Assembly: GCA_016872835.1 (NCBI GenBank)
Contig: VGYX01000009.1
Coordinates: forward strand, 62,001-126,000
Direction: 5' to 3'
From: Planctomycetota bacterium
GTDB lineage: Bacteria > Planctomycetota > Phycisphaerae > Phycisphaerales > SM1A02
DNA length: 64,000 nucleotides
The stretch's first letter is position 1; each line of letters starts with the position of its first letter. The notes beneath the pieces were generated by a model. It was given only the letters and a program-made list of their open reading frames with translations, did not search any database and was not told the origin of the DNA. Positions 9,488-19,022 of this stretch are shown piece after piece. The position numbers and the translations under genes were made by a program.

Positions 9488-10812
9488 GGGCGTGGCGCCC
9501 CGGCGATGCGCGCGGCCGCCTGTGCCAGCGGAACGAGCTCCTGCGAGCCGCCGTCGAGATCCTTCAGCGCCACGGCACCTTGGGCGAGCTCGGCACCCAG
9601 GATCACGGCGAAACGCGCGCGCGCCTTCGCGGCATCACCCAGCAGCTTGCCCACGTTCTTCGTGGTCTTCCAGCTCGCGCGGGCGTGAAGCCCCTGGCGC
9701 CGCAATTGCATCAGAAGCCGTGGAAGCTCGCGCTCCGAGGCCTCGCTGCCATCGCCGATCAGATACGCGTCGGGTCGGGGCAGCAGCGCGAGCGCGTCCT
9801 TGGGAAGCAGGCCGCGATCGCCGAGCACCAGACCCAGCACCACGTCGCCCATGCCGAAGCCCATCGCCGGCATCTTCGGACCGCCGAAGAGTTCCACGAG
9901 TCCGTCGTAGCGACCACCGCCGGCCACCGCCCGCTCGTTGCCGCTCGCCTCGTGGATCTCGAAGACGGTGCCGGTGTAGTAGGCGAGTCCGCGCACGATG
10001 CCGAAGTCCCACTCGCACCATGCGGCGAGTTCCATCGCCTTCAGCCGCTCCGCCAGTCCGAGCACGCCGGCGAGCGACGCCTGATCCACGCCCAGCCGCA
10101 AGGCGAGCGCGCCCGCGTCCGCGTCGACCGGCAGCCGTGCCGCGGCGATCGTGTCGAAGCGTGCGCGCGCCTCGGCGGAGAGTCCCAGTGCGGCGGCACG
10201 CTTCTCGAACTCGGCGGGCTCGAGCTTGTCGCGACGGTCGAGCAACTCGAACGCGTCGCCCACGCGATCGGGCTGCACGCCAGCGGCCGCGAGCGCCGCA
10301 CCCACCGCGCCACGATGCGAAAGCCGCACGCGCACGTCGGTCGGCTTCAGTCCCAGGCGCTCGAGCGCCAGCACCGCGCAGGCGATCACCTCCACATCGG
10401 CGGGCGCGCCCTCCACGCCCAGCAGGTCCACGTTCCACTGCACGAACTCGCGCAGGCGACCGCGCTGCTGGCGCTCCGCGCGGAAGTGCACGGGAATGGC
10501 GAACCACTTCACGGGCAGCGGCAGACTTCCCGCCTTCGCGGCCACCATGCGCGCGAGCGTCGGGGTGAACTCGGGGCGCAGCGCGTAGTCATCGTCACCG
10601 CCCGCGCGGCGGAAACTGAACAGCTCGTTCACGATGCCGGGGCCGCTCTTGGCGGTGTAGAGCGCGAGGTGCTCGTAGGTGGGGCCCTCGATCTCGTCGA
10701 AACCACAGTCGATGCTGGCGTGCCGCCAAGCGCCCTCGATGTGGCGGCGCACCGCCATCAGGTCGGGATAGAAGTCGCGCGTGCCCTTCGGGCCCTGATG
10801 GGTGACGGCCAT
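9484..10812 (-). CDS. hisS: histidyl-tRNA synthetase
   Basis: The 442-residue class II aminoacyl-tRNA synthetase charges tRNA-His. Visible motifs are GPKGTRDFYP at the N-terminus, motif 2 (FRAERQQRGRLREFVQWNVD), the histidine-binding LAYYTGTVFEI, GGGRYDGLVELFGG and a C-terminal anticodon-binding domain after a Pro/Asp linker. Length is usual for the family. A TACACT hexamer ends 6 bases before the ATG, suggesting a leaderless message. mqnB follows with a 4-base overlap. Confidence 0.96.
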   Translation of the reverse strand: MAVTHQGPKGTRDFYPDLMAVRRHIEGAWRHASIDCGFDEIEGPTYEHLALYTAKSGPGIVNELFSFRRAGGDDDYALRPEFTPTLARMVAAKAGSLPLPVKWFAIPVHFRAERQQRGRLREFVQWNVDLLGVEGAPADVEVIACAVLALERLGLKPTDVRVRLSHRGAVGAALAAAGVQPDRVGDAFELLDRRDKLEPAEFEKRAAALGLSAEARARFDTIAAARLPVDADAGALALRLGVDQASLAGVLGLAERLKAMELAAWCEWDFGIVRGLAYYTGTVFEIHEASGNERAVAGGGRYDGLVELFGGPKMPAMGFGMGDVVLGLVLGDRGLLPKDALALLPRPDAYLIGDGSEASERELPRLLMQLRRQGLHARASWKTTKNVGKLLGDAAKARARFAVILGAELAQGAVALKDLDGGSQELVPLAQAAARIAGAPRP

Positions 10813-10818
10813 GCGTCG

Positions 10819-10824
10819 AGTGTA
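10819..10824 (-). promoter_or_regulatory. -10-like TACACT, 6 bases before hisS start
   Basis: TACACT on the minus strand ends 6 bases before the ATG at 10812. A normal start point 6-7 bases downstream of the hexamer would fall on the start codon itself. No clear -35 at the usual spacing. Confidence 0.5.
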
Positions 10825-10842
10825 CGGCGGCGCGTCGCGCGA

Positions 10843-11445
10843 TCAGGCGGCGGACGTGTCACCCTCGCGCATGGCGCGCATCAGGAAGACGGCAGGCAGG
10901 CCCGCGAGCGTCCAGCCGAACCAGCTGTCGAAGACCAGCACCGCGGTCCAGTCGTTGGGGGCGAACATGAACGCCCAGAAGATCATGTGCGTGGCCAGCA
11001 CCATGAACACCACCATCGCCTGCAGCGCGAGGAAGCGACGCAGCCGACCGTGCGCGGAGCCCGCCAGCCCGATCGCGGACACCAGCATGGCGGTGGCGAA
11101 GAACTCGATCAAGAAGCCACGCACGAACATGCGCGGATCGTCAAGATCCTGCGGGCCTTTCGTGAGGGCCATCATGATGACCGGTCCCTTGCGGAACTTG
11201 TCCTGACGGGCCTTCTGCTCGCGCTCCACGTCCGTGAGCGTTCCGGCGCGCTCCAGGTCCGCCTCCGGTGGATGGACGTACATCCCGGACCGCGGCGCAG
11301 CGCTGTCGATCACCTGAACCACGGCGTCGCCGCCCGGCATCGGCAGCATGAACCGCTTGTACAGGCCGCCCGCCCATGCGAAACCGCCCCACGCGAGGAC
11401 GAGCACCGCGCCGAACACGACGGACAGGAGGAAGCGCATCGGCAT
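10843..11445 (-). CDS. unknown four-helix membrane protein
   Basis: I do not recognise this 200-residue protein. It has an N-terminal hydrophobic segment (FLLSVVFGAVLVLAWGGFAW), a soluble region of about 80 residues that includes LDDPRMFVRGF, then three further hydrophobic segments (FFATAMLVSAIGLAG, FLALQAMVVFMVLATHMIFW, WFGWTLAGLPAVFLM). Start taken as the first ATG at 11445 because a TACCTT hexamer ends 6 bases before it; an ATG two codons in is also possible. Upstream lies a long hairpin. Confidence 0.6.
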   Translation of the reverse strand: MPMRFLLSVVFGAVLVLAWGGFAWAGGLYKRFMLPMPGGDAVVQVIDSAAPRSGMYVHPPEADLERAGTLTDVEREQKARQDKFRKGPVIMMALTKGPQDLDDPRMFVRGFLIEFFATAMLVSAIGLAGSAHGRLRRFLALQAMVVFMVLATHMIFWAFMFAPNDWTAVLVFDSWFGWTLAGLPAVFLMRAMREGDTSAA

Positions 11446-11451
11446 GCCGCC

Positions 11452-11457
11452 AAGGTA
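11452..11457 (-). promoter_or_regulatory. -10-like TACCTT, 6 bases before the membrane-protein gene
   Basis: TACCTT on the minus strand ends 6 bases before the ATG at 11445, the leaderless spacing seen at many genes here. The large inverted repeat at 11463-11527 lies immediately upstream, where a -35 would sit. Confidence 0.45.
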
Positions 11458-11462
11458 CCGGT

Positions 11463-11527
11463 AACGAGGGTCTGAGGTTGTTCCGGACCAGTTGGCAGGT
11501 GGCCCGCAACAACCTCTGGCCCTCGTT
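11463..11527 (-). repeat. long imperfect inverted repeat (24-base arms)
   Basis: Arms 11463-11486 and 11504-11527 are complementary at 21 of 24 positions with a 17-base loop. The right arm lies 7 bases beyond the DinB gene stop and the left arm directly before the next promoter. No T-run follows, so it is not a standard intrinsic terminator. It could end the DinB transcript, act on the next promoter, or be a copy of a dispersed palindromic element. Confidence 0.7.
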
Positions 11528-11534
11528 CTCGGAA

Positions 11535-12035
11535 TCAGGCGAGACGCTCACGCGCCCAGCCGATCCAGCTCGAGTCGGGCAGCGACTTGCCCATGCTGCG
11601 GAACATGAAGCTGATCTGCGCATTGTGGTAGAGCGCGTGCGTGGGCACCTGCATGGCCGCATCGACCGCGCGCTGGCGGTAGGTCTTGCCGTCGCGCGTG
11701 CGCTCGACGATGCGCGCGCATTCGGCGGGCGTGAGGGCGGCGAGCCAGCGGTCCCAGTCGGCACGCGTGGCCTTCCAAGCTCGCCCGATCGCGTCGAGGT
11801 CGGGGTACGCATCGCGCGTGGGCCACACCACCTTGTCCACGGTGCCGTTCAGCACGCCAATCCACACCATCTCGGCGCCCAGCAGATGCAGCAGCGTTTC
11901 AAAGACGGTCTCGATGCCGATCGGGAACTTTTGGTGCAGTTCCTCCGACGAGAGCCCACGCGAGGCCTTCATGGTGCGGTCGGTCAGCCATCGCACCCAT
12001 TGATGCGCGTCGCGGATGGTCTGCAGGTCGCTCAT
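11535..12035 (-). CDS. DinB-like four-helix metalloenzyme family protein
   Basis: The 166-residue protein has the DinB/YfiT fold signature: four helices with a metal-binding His in LLHLLGAEMVW and a His pair in THALYHNAQISFMF. Members are often bacillithiol- or mycothiol-dependent transferases, but many have no known substrate, and nothing here fixes one. Start taken at MSDLQTIRDAHQ, where the fold begins; TATCGT ends 7 bases upstream. It is likely a single-gene transcript ending in the large hairpin. Confidence 0.8.
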   Translation of the reverse strand: MSDLQTIRDAHQWVRWLTDRTMKASRGLSSEELHQKFPIGIETVFETLLHLLGAEMVWIGVLNGTVDKVVWPTRDAYPDLDAIGRAWKATRADWDRWLAALTPAECARIVERTRDGKTYRQRAVDAAMQVPTHALYHNAQISFMFRSMGKSLPDSSWIGWARERLA

Positions 12036-12042
12036 ACGCGGC

Positions 12043-12048
12043 ACGATA
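12043..12048 (-). promoter_or_regulatory. -10-like TATCGT, 7 bases before DinB gene
   Basis: TATCGT on the minus strand ends 7 bases before the ATG at 12035 and favours this start over the in-frame ATG at 12083. Confidence 0.45.
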
Positions 12049-12060
12049 CCGCGCGGCGCA

Positions 12061-13737
<1,677 letters not shown>

Positions 13738-13801
13738 GGAGAGATTCCTTCGGAGCAATCCTAGGGGATTCATCGCCACATCCCAACCCCCCGCAGGCCC
13801 C

Positions 13802-13807
13802 TAGCAT
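13802..13807 (+). promoter_or_regulatory. -10-like TAGCAT, 9 bases before EamA gene
   Basis: TAGCAT ends 9 bases before the GTG at 13817. It lies in the 79-base divergent gap shared with the mutase gene. Confidence 0.4.
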
Positions 13808-13816
13808 CCGCGCTTC

Positions 13817-14788
13817 GTGCCCCCCCGCTCGCGTCGACACACCCTCATGCTCGTGCTCTGCTTCGCGGCGGTGTACCTGCTCTGGGGAAGCACCTTCCTT
13901 GGGAACAAGATCGCGCTGCGACAGATCCCGCCCATGCTGCTCTCAGGCTTCCGCTTCGAGGTCGCGGGCCTCCTGATCCTCGGCGGCGTCACCGCGTTCG
14001 GCAAGCTTGAGCCCGGCGCCGTGACGAACTGGCGTCACTGGCGCACCGCGATCGTGACTGGCGGCCTGCTGTTCCTGCTCGCGAACGGCCTGCTGAGCGC
14101 GGGACTGGCGCGACCCGTGCCAACGGGGATCGCCGCGCTGATCGTGGGAAGCACGCCGATCTCGCTGGTCACGATGGATCGCATGCAGACCCGCCGCGGC
14201 CTGCCATCAATGCGCGTGATGATCGGCATGGGCTTGGGACTCGGAGGCGTGGCCACGCTGGTGTGGGGCTCGATGGCGAGTGGCGATGGCGCGAAGCCGC
14301 TTGAACTCGTGGGCGCCCTCATGGTGTCCGCGAGCACGCTCTTCTGGGGGGCGGGCACGATCCTGGGCCGCGCGCTGCCGCAACCGCGCAATCCACTCAC
14401 GGCAAGTTCGCTGCAGATGATCGCGGGCGGCGCCATGCTGCTCGCCGTGAGCGCCGTGGCCGAACGATGGGAACCGGTCACGCGGATTCCGCCGCAGGAT
14501 CCGGCGTGGCTGGCCGTGCTCTTCCTGGTGTGCGGCGGTTCCCTGCTGGGGTTCACCGCCTACATGTGGCTGGTGCGCAACACCAGCGCCGCGGCGGTGG
14601 CCACCTACGCCTACGTGAATCCGCTCATCGCGATCCTGCTCGGATGGCTCTTCCTGGGGGAGACGCTGCACCCGCGCGTCGCGCTTGCGGCGGCACTCAT
14701 CTTGGGCGGCGTGGTGCTGATGCAGACAGGTCGCAAGGGCCGCGAGAGCGAGCATCGCCTGAGAAGAGTGGCAGAGTCCAGGCCATGA
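13817..14788 (+). CDS. EamA-family (DMT) transporter
   Basis: The 323-residue product has ten predicted membrane helices arranged as two EamA repeats. The first begins AVYLLWGSTFLGNKIAL, the classic VWG-x-x-F entry. The second repeat contains MVSASTLFWGAGTILGR and ends with YVNPLIAILLGWLFLGETLHP, the usual PVxAxLxGxLFLGExL signature. Such proteins export amino acids or metabolites; the substrate cannot be told. It starts at GTG. The stop overlaps the SET gene (ATGA). Confidence 0.88.
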   Translation: MPPRSRRHTLMLVLCFAAVYLLWGSTFLGNKIALRQIPPMLLSGFRFEVAGLLILGGVTAFGKLEPGAVTNWRHWRTAIVTGGLLFLLANGLLSAGLARPVPTGIAALIVGSTPISLVTMDRMQTRRGLPSMRVMIGMGLGLGGVATLVWGSMASGDGAKPLELVGALMVSASTLFWGAGTILGRALPQPRNPLTASSLQMIAGGAMLLAVSAVAERWEPVTRIPPQDPAWLAVLFLVCGGSLLGFTAYMWLVRNTSAAAVATYAYVNPLIAILLGWLFLGETLHPRVALAAALILGGVVLMQTGRKGRESEHRLRRVAESRP

Positions 14789-15294
14789 CGACAACGCGGC
14801 CACCGCTTCGCGTGGAGCGCGTTCGAAATGGCCGTGGCCTGGTGGCGAACCGATCGTTTCACGCGGGCGAGCGCATCACGCCACTGCACGGGCGCGTGGT
14901 CTCGGCGCGCACGGTCTGGGGCTGGTGGGAGCGCGATCCACGCCGCGCCGCCAACTGCATCCGCTTCGACGCCGATCGCTACCTCGACCCAAGCGGCGCG
15001 TGGGGCGAGTTCGCGAACCACGGGTGCGAACCGAACGCGGCGATCCTTCGCGAGCGAGGCCAGCTGGTGCTTCGTGCGCTGCGCGCGATCCGCGCCGACG
15101 ACGAGGTCCTGCACGACTACAGCACGCTGCTCGGCGCGGACGACGTATGGACCATGCGCTGCCGCTGCGGCGCGCATGGATGCCGTGGCACGGTGCGAAA
15201 CCTCGAGCGGCTCCCCGCATCGATCGTGGACCGGTACATCACGCTCGGCGCGGTCCCGCGCTTCATCCTCGACACGCTCGCAGACCGGCCCTGA
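14785..15294 (+). CDS. SET-domain protein-lysine methyltransferase-like
   Basis: The 169-residue protein is a minimal SET domain. GRGLVANRSFHAGERI is the first strand pair, ANHGCEPNA (Asn78-His79) is the SAM-binding NHS-type motif, DYS with Tyr112 is the active-site tyrosine segment, and CRCGAHGC (Cys126, 128, 133) is a post-SET-like zinc cluster. The closest general group is the small bacterial SET proteins with a post-SET motif. The target is unknown. It overlaps the EamA gene by four bases and ends 6 bases before the convergent metH stop. Confidence 0.85.
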   Translation: MTTTRPPLRVERVRNGRGLVANRSFHAGERITPLHGRVVSARTVWGWWERDPRRAANCIRFDADRYLDPSGAWGEFANHGCEPNAAILRERGQLVLRALRAIRADDEVLHDYSTLLGADDVWTMRCRCGAHGCRGTVRNLERLPASIVDRYITLGAVPRFILDTLADRP

Positions 15295-15300
15295 CCGCGC

Positions 15301-18300
15301 TCACACCGCGAAGTACTTCGCCTCGGGATGATGCACCACGATCGCGCTCGTGCTCTGCTCGGGGTCGATCTGCCAGTTCTCGGTGAGCCGGCAGCCGATG
15401 CGTTCGGGTCGGAGCAGCCGGAAGAGCTTCTCCTGGTCGCTCATGTCCGGGCACGCCGGGTAGCCGAAGCTGTAGCGACTGCCGCGGTACTTCTGCGTGA
15501 ACAGTTCCTTGATGCGTGGGCTGTCGTCGAGTCCGATGCCCAACTCGGCGCGGATGCGCTTGTGCCAGAGCTCGGCCAGGGCTTCGGCGCACTCCACGCC
15601 CATGCCGTGCATGTAGAGGTACTCGGTGTACTCGTTGCGCTCGAAGAGCTGCTTCGCGCGATGGCTCACCTCCACGCCCATCGTCACGCAGTGGAAGCCC
15701 ACCACGTCGCGCTCCTTCGCGCTGCGAGGACGGAAGAAGTCGCTGATGCACAGGCGCTCGCGTCCCGCCTGCCGCGGGAAGCTGAAGCGCTCCAGCTCGC
15801 GCTCGGGATCCGCCGGATCGAAGACCACCAGATCGTTGCCCTCGCTTGCGCACGGGTAGAAGCCGTACACGACGGCCGGGCGCAGGATGTGCTCGGACCT
15901 GCACTGCGCCTTCAGGCGATCGAACACCTCCTCCGCCTTCGCCTCCAGCTTCGCGTACTCCGCGTCGTTCAGGTCGCCGCGCTTGAAACCCCACTGGCCG
16001 CGGAACAGCGCCGTCCGGTTCACGAAGGGGTAGATCTCGTCCAGATCCACAGATTCCACCAGTCGGTCGCCCCAGAACGGCGGCTTCGGGACCGGCAGGT
16101 CGCTTCGCACCGCGCTGCGCCCGGGTGCGGTGGCGGTGGCGCTGTCTGCGGTCTCCAGCCGCTGGCCCACCTTCGCGTCCACCGCGGCGCGCTTCGTCAG
16201 ACGCGCCTGCACCTCCGAGTCGATGCGGCCCAGCTCGCCGCGCGCCAGCGCCTCGCACACGGCCAGTCCTTCGAAGGCGTCCTTGCCGTAATACAGCGGT
16301 CCCTCATACACGTCACGCAGGTGACTCTCGGCATAGTGACGCGTCAACGCGGCACCACCGAGCAGGATGGGGACCGTCACGCCGAGCTGGTTCAGCTCGC
16401 GCAGGTTCTGCTCCATGATGGTGACGCTCTTCACCAGCAGGCCGCTCATGCCGATGCAGTCCGCGCCGGTCGAGCGCCACGCGTCCACGATCTGCTGCAG
16501 GCTCTGCTTGATGCCGATGTTGTGCACCTTGAAGCCGTTGTTCGACAGGATGATGTCGACCAGGTTCTTGCCGATGTCGTGCACATCGCCGGCCACCGTG
16601 GCCAGCACCATGCTCGCCTTGGGCTTCTCGGCCACGCCGCTCTTGGCCATGTGGGGCTGCAGATGCGCCACGGCCTTCTTCATCACGCTGGCGCTCTGCA
16701 GCACGAACGGCAGCTGCATGGTGCCGGCGGCGAACAGCTCGCCCACCGTCTTCATGCCGGCGAGGAGGTGGTCGTTGATGATGTCGAGCGGCGGGTACTT
16801 CGCCAGCGCGGAATCCAGCGACGCGTCCAGCGCGGTGTCGTCTCCATCCACGATGTGGCGCTGCAGGCGCTCCTCGATCGGAAGGTCCGCGAGCCCCTTC
16901 TTCTCGGTGACCTGCTCCACGCCATCCGGGAAGAGCCCGATGAAATGCAGCAGCGGATCGAACTCGGCGGGCTTGCCCTCGGGGCGCTCGGCGCCGCGGC
17001 GGTCGAAGATGAGCCACTCCGCGGCCTTGCGCTGCTCGGGTGGAATGCGGTTCAGCGGCAGCAGCTTGCTGAAGTGCACGATCGCCGCGGTGAGCCCCCG
17101 CTGCCGCGCCTCGTGCAGGTACACGCTGTTCAGCACCGTGCGTGCGGCGGGCTTCAGGCCGAAGCTGATGTTCGAGAGGCCGAGCAGGATGCCGCAGTTC
17201 GGGAAGCGCTTCGCGATCCGCTCGATGCCATGCAGTGTTTCCACGCCGAGCTTGCGGTCGTCCTCGTTGCCCGTGGCGATCGTGAAGGTCAGCGGGTCGA
17301 AGAGCAGGTCGCTCTCGTGCAGTCCCCACGTGCGCGTGTACAGGTCATGGATGCGCTCGGCGATCGCCAGCTTCCTGTCCGCTGTCTTCGCCATGCCCGC
17401 CTGCGGATCCTCGTCGATGGTGAGCGCCACGCACGCCGCGCCGTATCGCTTCAGCAGCGGGCAGACGCGGTTCATGCGCTCCTCGCCGTCCTCCAGATTG
17501 ATGCTGTTCACGATGCATCGGCCGCCTGCGCGCTTCAGGCCCTCCTCCAGCACGCCCGCCTCAGTGCTGTCCAGCATGAGCGGCGCGTTCACCTGCCGCA
17601 CGATGCGGCTGGCCACCTCGCCCATGTCCTTCACGCCGTCGCGGCCCACGAAGTCCACGCACAGATCGATCAGATGGCTGCCGTCGCGCATCTCCTCGCG
17701 CGCCATGCCCACCAGCTGGTCCCATTGCTCCTCGTCGAGCAGACGCTTGAACTTGCGGCTGCCATTGGCGTTGGTGCGCTCGGCCACGATCAGGAAGGAG
17801 TTGTCCTGCTTGAACTCGGTGAAGCCGTACAGGCTGCTGCAGCCCGGCACCTGCGGCTCCAGCGTGCGCGCGGCACGCGCGCGGCGCGCTCCCACCACGT
17901 CACGCAGCGCGCGGATGTGCTCGGCCGTGGTGCCACAGCAGCCGCCGACCACGTCCACCTTGAACTCCTCCACGAAGCGACGCATCGCCTTCGCATACGC
18001 CTCGGGCTGCAGCGGGTACTCGGTGCGGCCCTCGACCAGCACAGGCAGGCCCGCATTGGGCACCACGCTCACCGCGCGATCCCAGTGCTTCGAGAGATAC
18101 GCGACATGCTCGGCCATCTCCACCGGGCCCGTGGCGCAGTTCAGGCCCAGGCTCGCGATCGGAAACGGCCTCAGCGCGTTCACCACCGCCGCGATGTCAC
18201 TGCCAAGCAGCATCGTGCCGGTGGTCTCCATCGTCACGCTCACGAGCAGCGGAATGCGCTCGTGCGACATGCCGCGCTCGGCCAGCGCGTCCAGGCACGC

Positions 18301-18822
18301 GTTGATCGCACACTTCACCTGCAGCAGGTCCTGCGCCGTCTCGATGATGAAGCAGTCGACGCCGCCCTCGATGAGGCCGAGCGCCTGCTCCTTGTAGCTG
18401 TCGAGCATCAGGTCCCAGGTGGTGTTGCCAAGCGTGACCAGCTTGGTGCCAGGCCCGATGCTTCCCGCGACGAAGCGCGGTCGATCCGGCGTGGCGTGCT
18501 TGTCACACGCCGCACGCGCCACCTGCGCACCCATCCGGTTCAGCTCACGCGTCCACGCCACCATCTCTGCATCGAACTCCGCGCCCACCAGCTTGTTCGA
18601 GCCGAAGGTGTCGGTCTCGACCACGTCGGCACCCGCCAGAAGAAATTGCTCGTGGATGCGCTGGATGACGTCCGGGCGACTCTTCACCAGAATGTCGGTG
18701 CAGTTGTCGCGGCCCAGGTAGTCGGCGGGCGTGCAGTCGGTGCACGCGTGAATGCTTGTTCCCATCGCGCCGTCGAACACCAGGACCTGCGAATGAAGCG
18801 CGTCGAGGAAGCGGCTGCTCAT
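15301..18822 (-). CDS. metH: cobalamin-dependent methionine synthase
   Basis: The 1173-residue enzyme methylates homocysteine using methyltetrahydrofolate and B12. All four modules are present. The homocysteine domain has zinc ligands Cys229, Cys295 and Cys296 (GLNCATGP, GGCCGT). The folate barrel covers about 345-610. The cobalamin domain contains DVHDIGKN with the cobalt-ligand His748. The activation domain (about 900-1173) ends near FGYPACPDMSDQEK. Length is slightly below the E. coli enzyme (1227). It stands alone, with its own promoter (TTGATG, 17 bases, TAACTT) and an 18-base dyad just upstream of the -35. No cobalamin riboswitch fits into the short leader. Confidence 0.97.
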   Translation of the reverse strand: MSSRFLDALHSQVLVFDGAMGTSIHACTDCTPADYLGRDNCTDILVKSRPDVIQRIHEQFLLAGADVVETDTFGSNKLVGAEFDAEMVAWTRELNRMGAQVARAACDKHATPDRPRFVAGSIGPGTKLVTLGNTTWDLMLDSYKEQALGLIEGGVDCFIIETAQDLLQVKCAINACLDALAERGMSHERIPLLVSVTMETTGTMLLGSDIAAVVNALRPFPIASLGLNCATGPVEMAEHVAYLSKHWDRAVSVVPNAGLPVLVEGRTEYPLQPEAYAKAMRRFVEEFKVDVVGGCCGTTAEHIRALRDVVGARRARAARTLEPQVPGCSSLYGFTEFKQDNSFLIVAERTNANGSRKFKRLLDEEQWDQLVGMAREEMRDGSHLIDLCVDFVGRDGVKDMGEVASRIVRQVNAPLMLDSTEAGVLEEGLKRAGGRCIVNSINLEDGEERMNRVCPLLKRYGAACVALTIDEDPQAGMAKTADRKLAIAERIHDLYTRTWGLHESDLLFDPLTFTIATGNEDDRKLGVETLHGIERIAKRFPNCGILLGLSNISFGLKPAARTVLNSVYLHEARQRGLTAAIVHFSKLLPLNRIPPEQRKAAEWLIFDRRGAERPEGKPAEFDPLLHFIGLFPDGVEQVTEKKGLADLPIEERLQRHIVDGDDTALDASLDSALAKYPPLDIINDHLLAGMKTVGELFAAGTMQLPFVLQSASVMKKAVAHLQPHMAKSGVAEKPKASMVLATVAGDVHDIGKNLVDIILSNNGFKVHNIGIKQSLQQIVDAWRSTGADCIGMSGLLVKSVTIMEQNLRELNQLGVTVPILLGGAALTRHYAESHLRDVYEGPLYYGKDAFEGLAVCEALARGELGRIDSEVQARLTKRAAVDAKVGQRLETADSATATAPGRSAVRSDLPVPKPPFWGDRLVESVDLDEIYPFVNRTALFRGQWGFKRGDLNDAEYAKLEAKAEEVFDRLKAQCRSEHILRPAVVYGFYPCASEGNDLVVFDPADPERELERFSFPRQAGRERLCISDFFRPRSAKERDVVGFHCVTMGVEVSHRAKQLFERNEYTEYLYMHGMGVECAEALAELWHKRIRAELGIGLDDSPRIKELFTQKYRGSRYSFGYPACPDMSDQEKLFRLLRPERIGCRLTENWQIDPEQSTSAIVVHHPEAKYFAV

Positions 18823-18831
18823 GGCGCTCGA

Positions 18832-18860
18832 AAGTTAGTGGGCATTCAGCCAACCATCAA
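18832..18860 (-). promoter_or_regulatory. metH promoter
   Basis: Minus strand: -35 TTGATG (18860-18855), 17-base spacer, -10 TAACTT (18837-18832). The -10 ends 9 bases before the metH ATG, so the transcript has almost no leader. This is the best complete sigma-70-type promoter seen at a leaderless-type start in the window. Confidence 0.6.
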
Positions 18861-18865
18861 CCGTT

Positions 18866-18883
18866 CATCCGGATATATGGATG
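18866..18883. promoter_or_regulatory. candidate operator dyad upstream of metH
   Basis: CATCCGGATATATGGATG is an 18-base dyad in which 7 of 9 positions per half match. It lies 5 bases upstream of the metH -35. AT-rich-centred dyads of this size are typical of ArsR-family regulators, and SahR-type ArsR proteins control methionine genes in Proteobacteria. The window encodes an ArsR-methyltransferase fusion at 51.7 kb that could bind it; this link is inference. Confidence 0.45.
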
Positions 18884-19022
18884 ACTTCAGGCCGCTCGGG
18901 GTTTGAAGGTCCGATAGTTGTTGCCCAAGCGCCCCCGCTTCCGAGGACCCCCGACCAGTATTTGCAAATCGCACCGACTTGAACCCCCCAAAGGACGCGC
19001 GCTCCCCGCACACTTTCGACCC

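Noticed and set aside
15328-18906. Very long open frame (over 1100 codons) on the plus strand opposite metH
   Set aside because: Its translation is rich in His, Arg, Gln, Leu and Val with no domain, while the minus strand encodes a complete MetH. Long antisense frames are a by-product of high G+C codon use. The same applies to frames opposite rpsA (28219-30579) and dnaK (48877-51291).
18823-19022. Cobalamin, SAM or SAH riboswitch before metH
   Set aside because: The promoter places the transcript start at or next to the ATG, leaving no leader, and none of the conserved riboswitch core sequences was seen.
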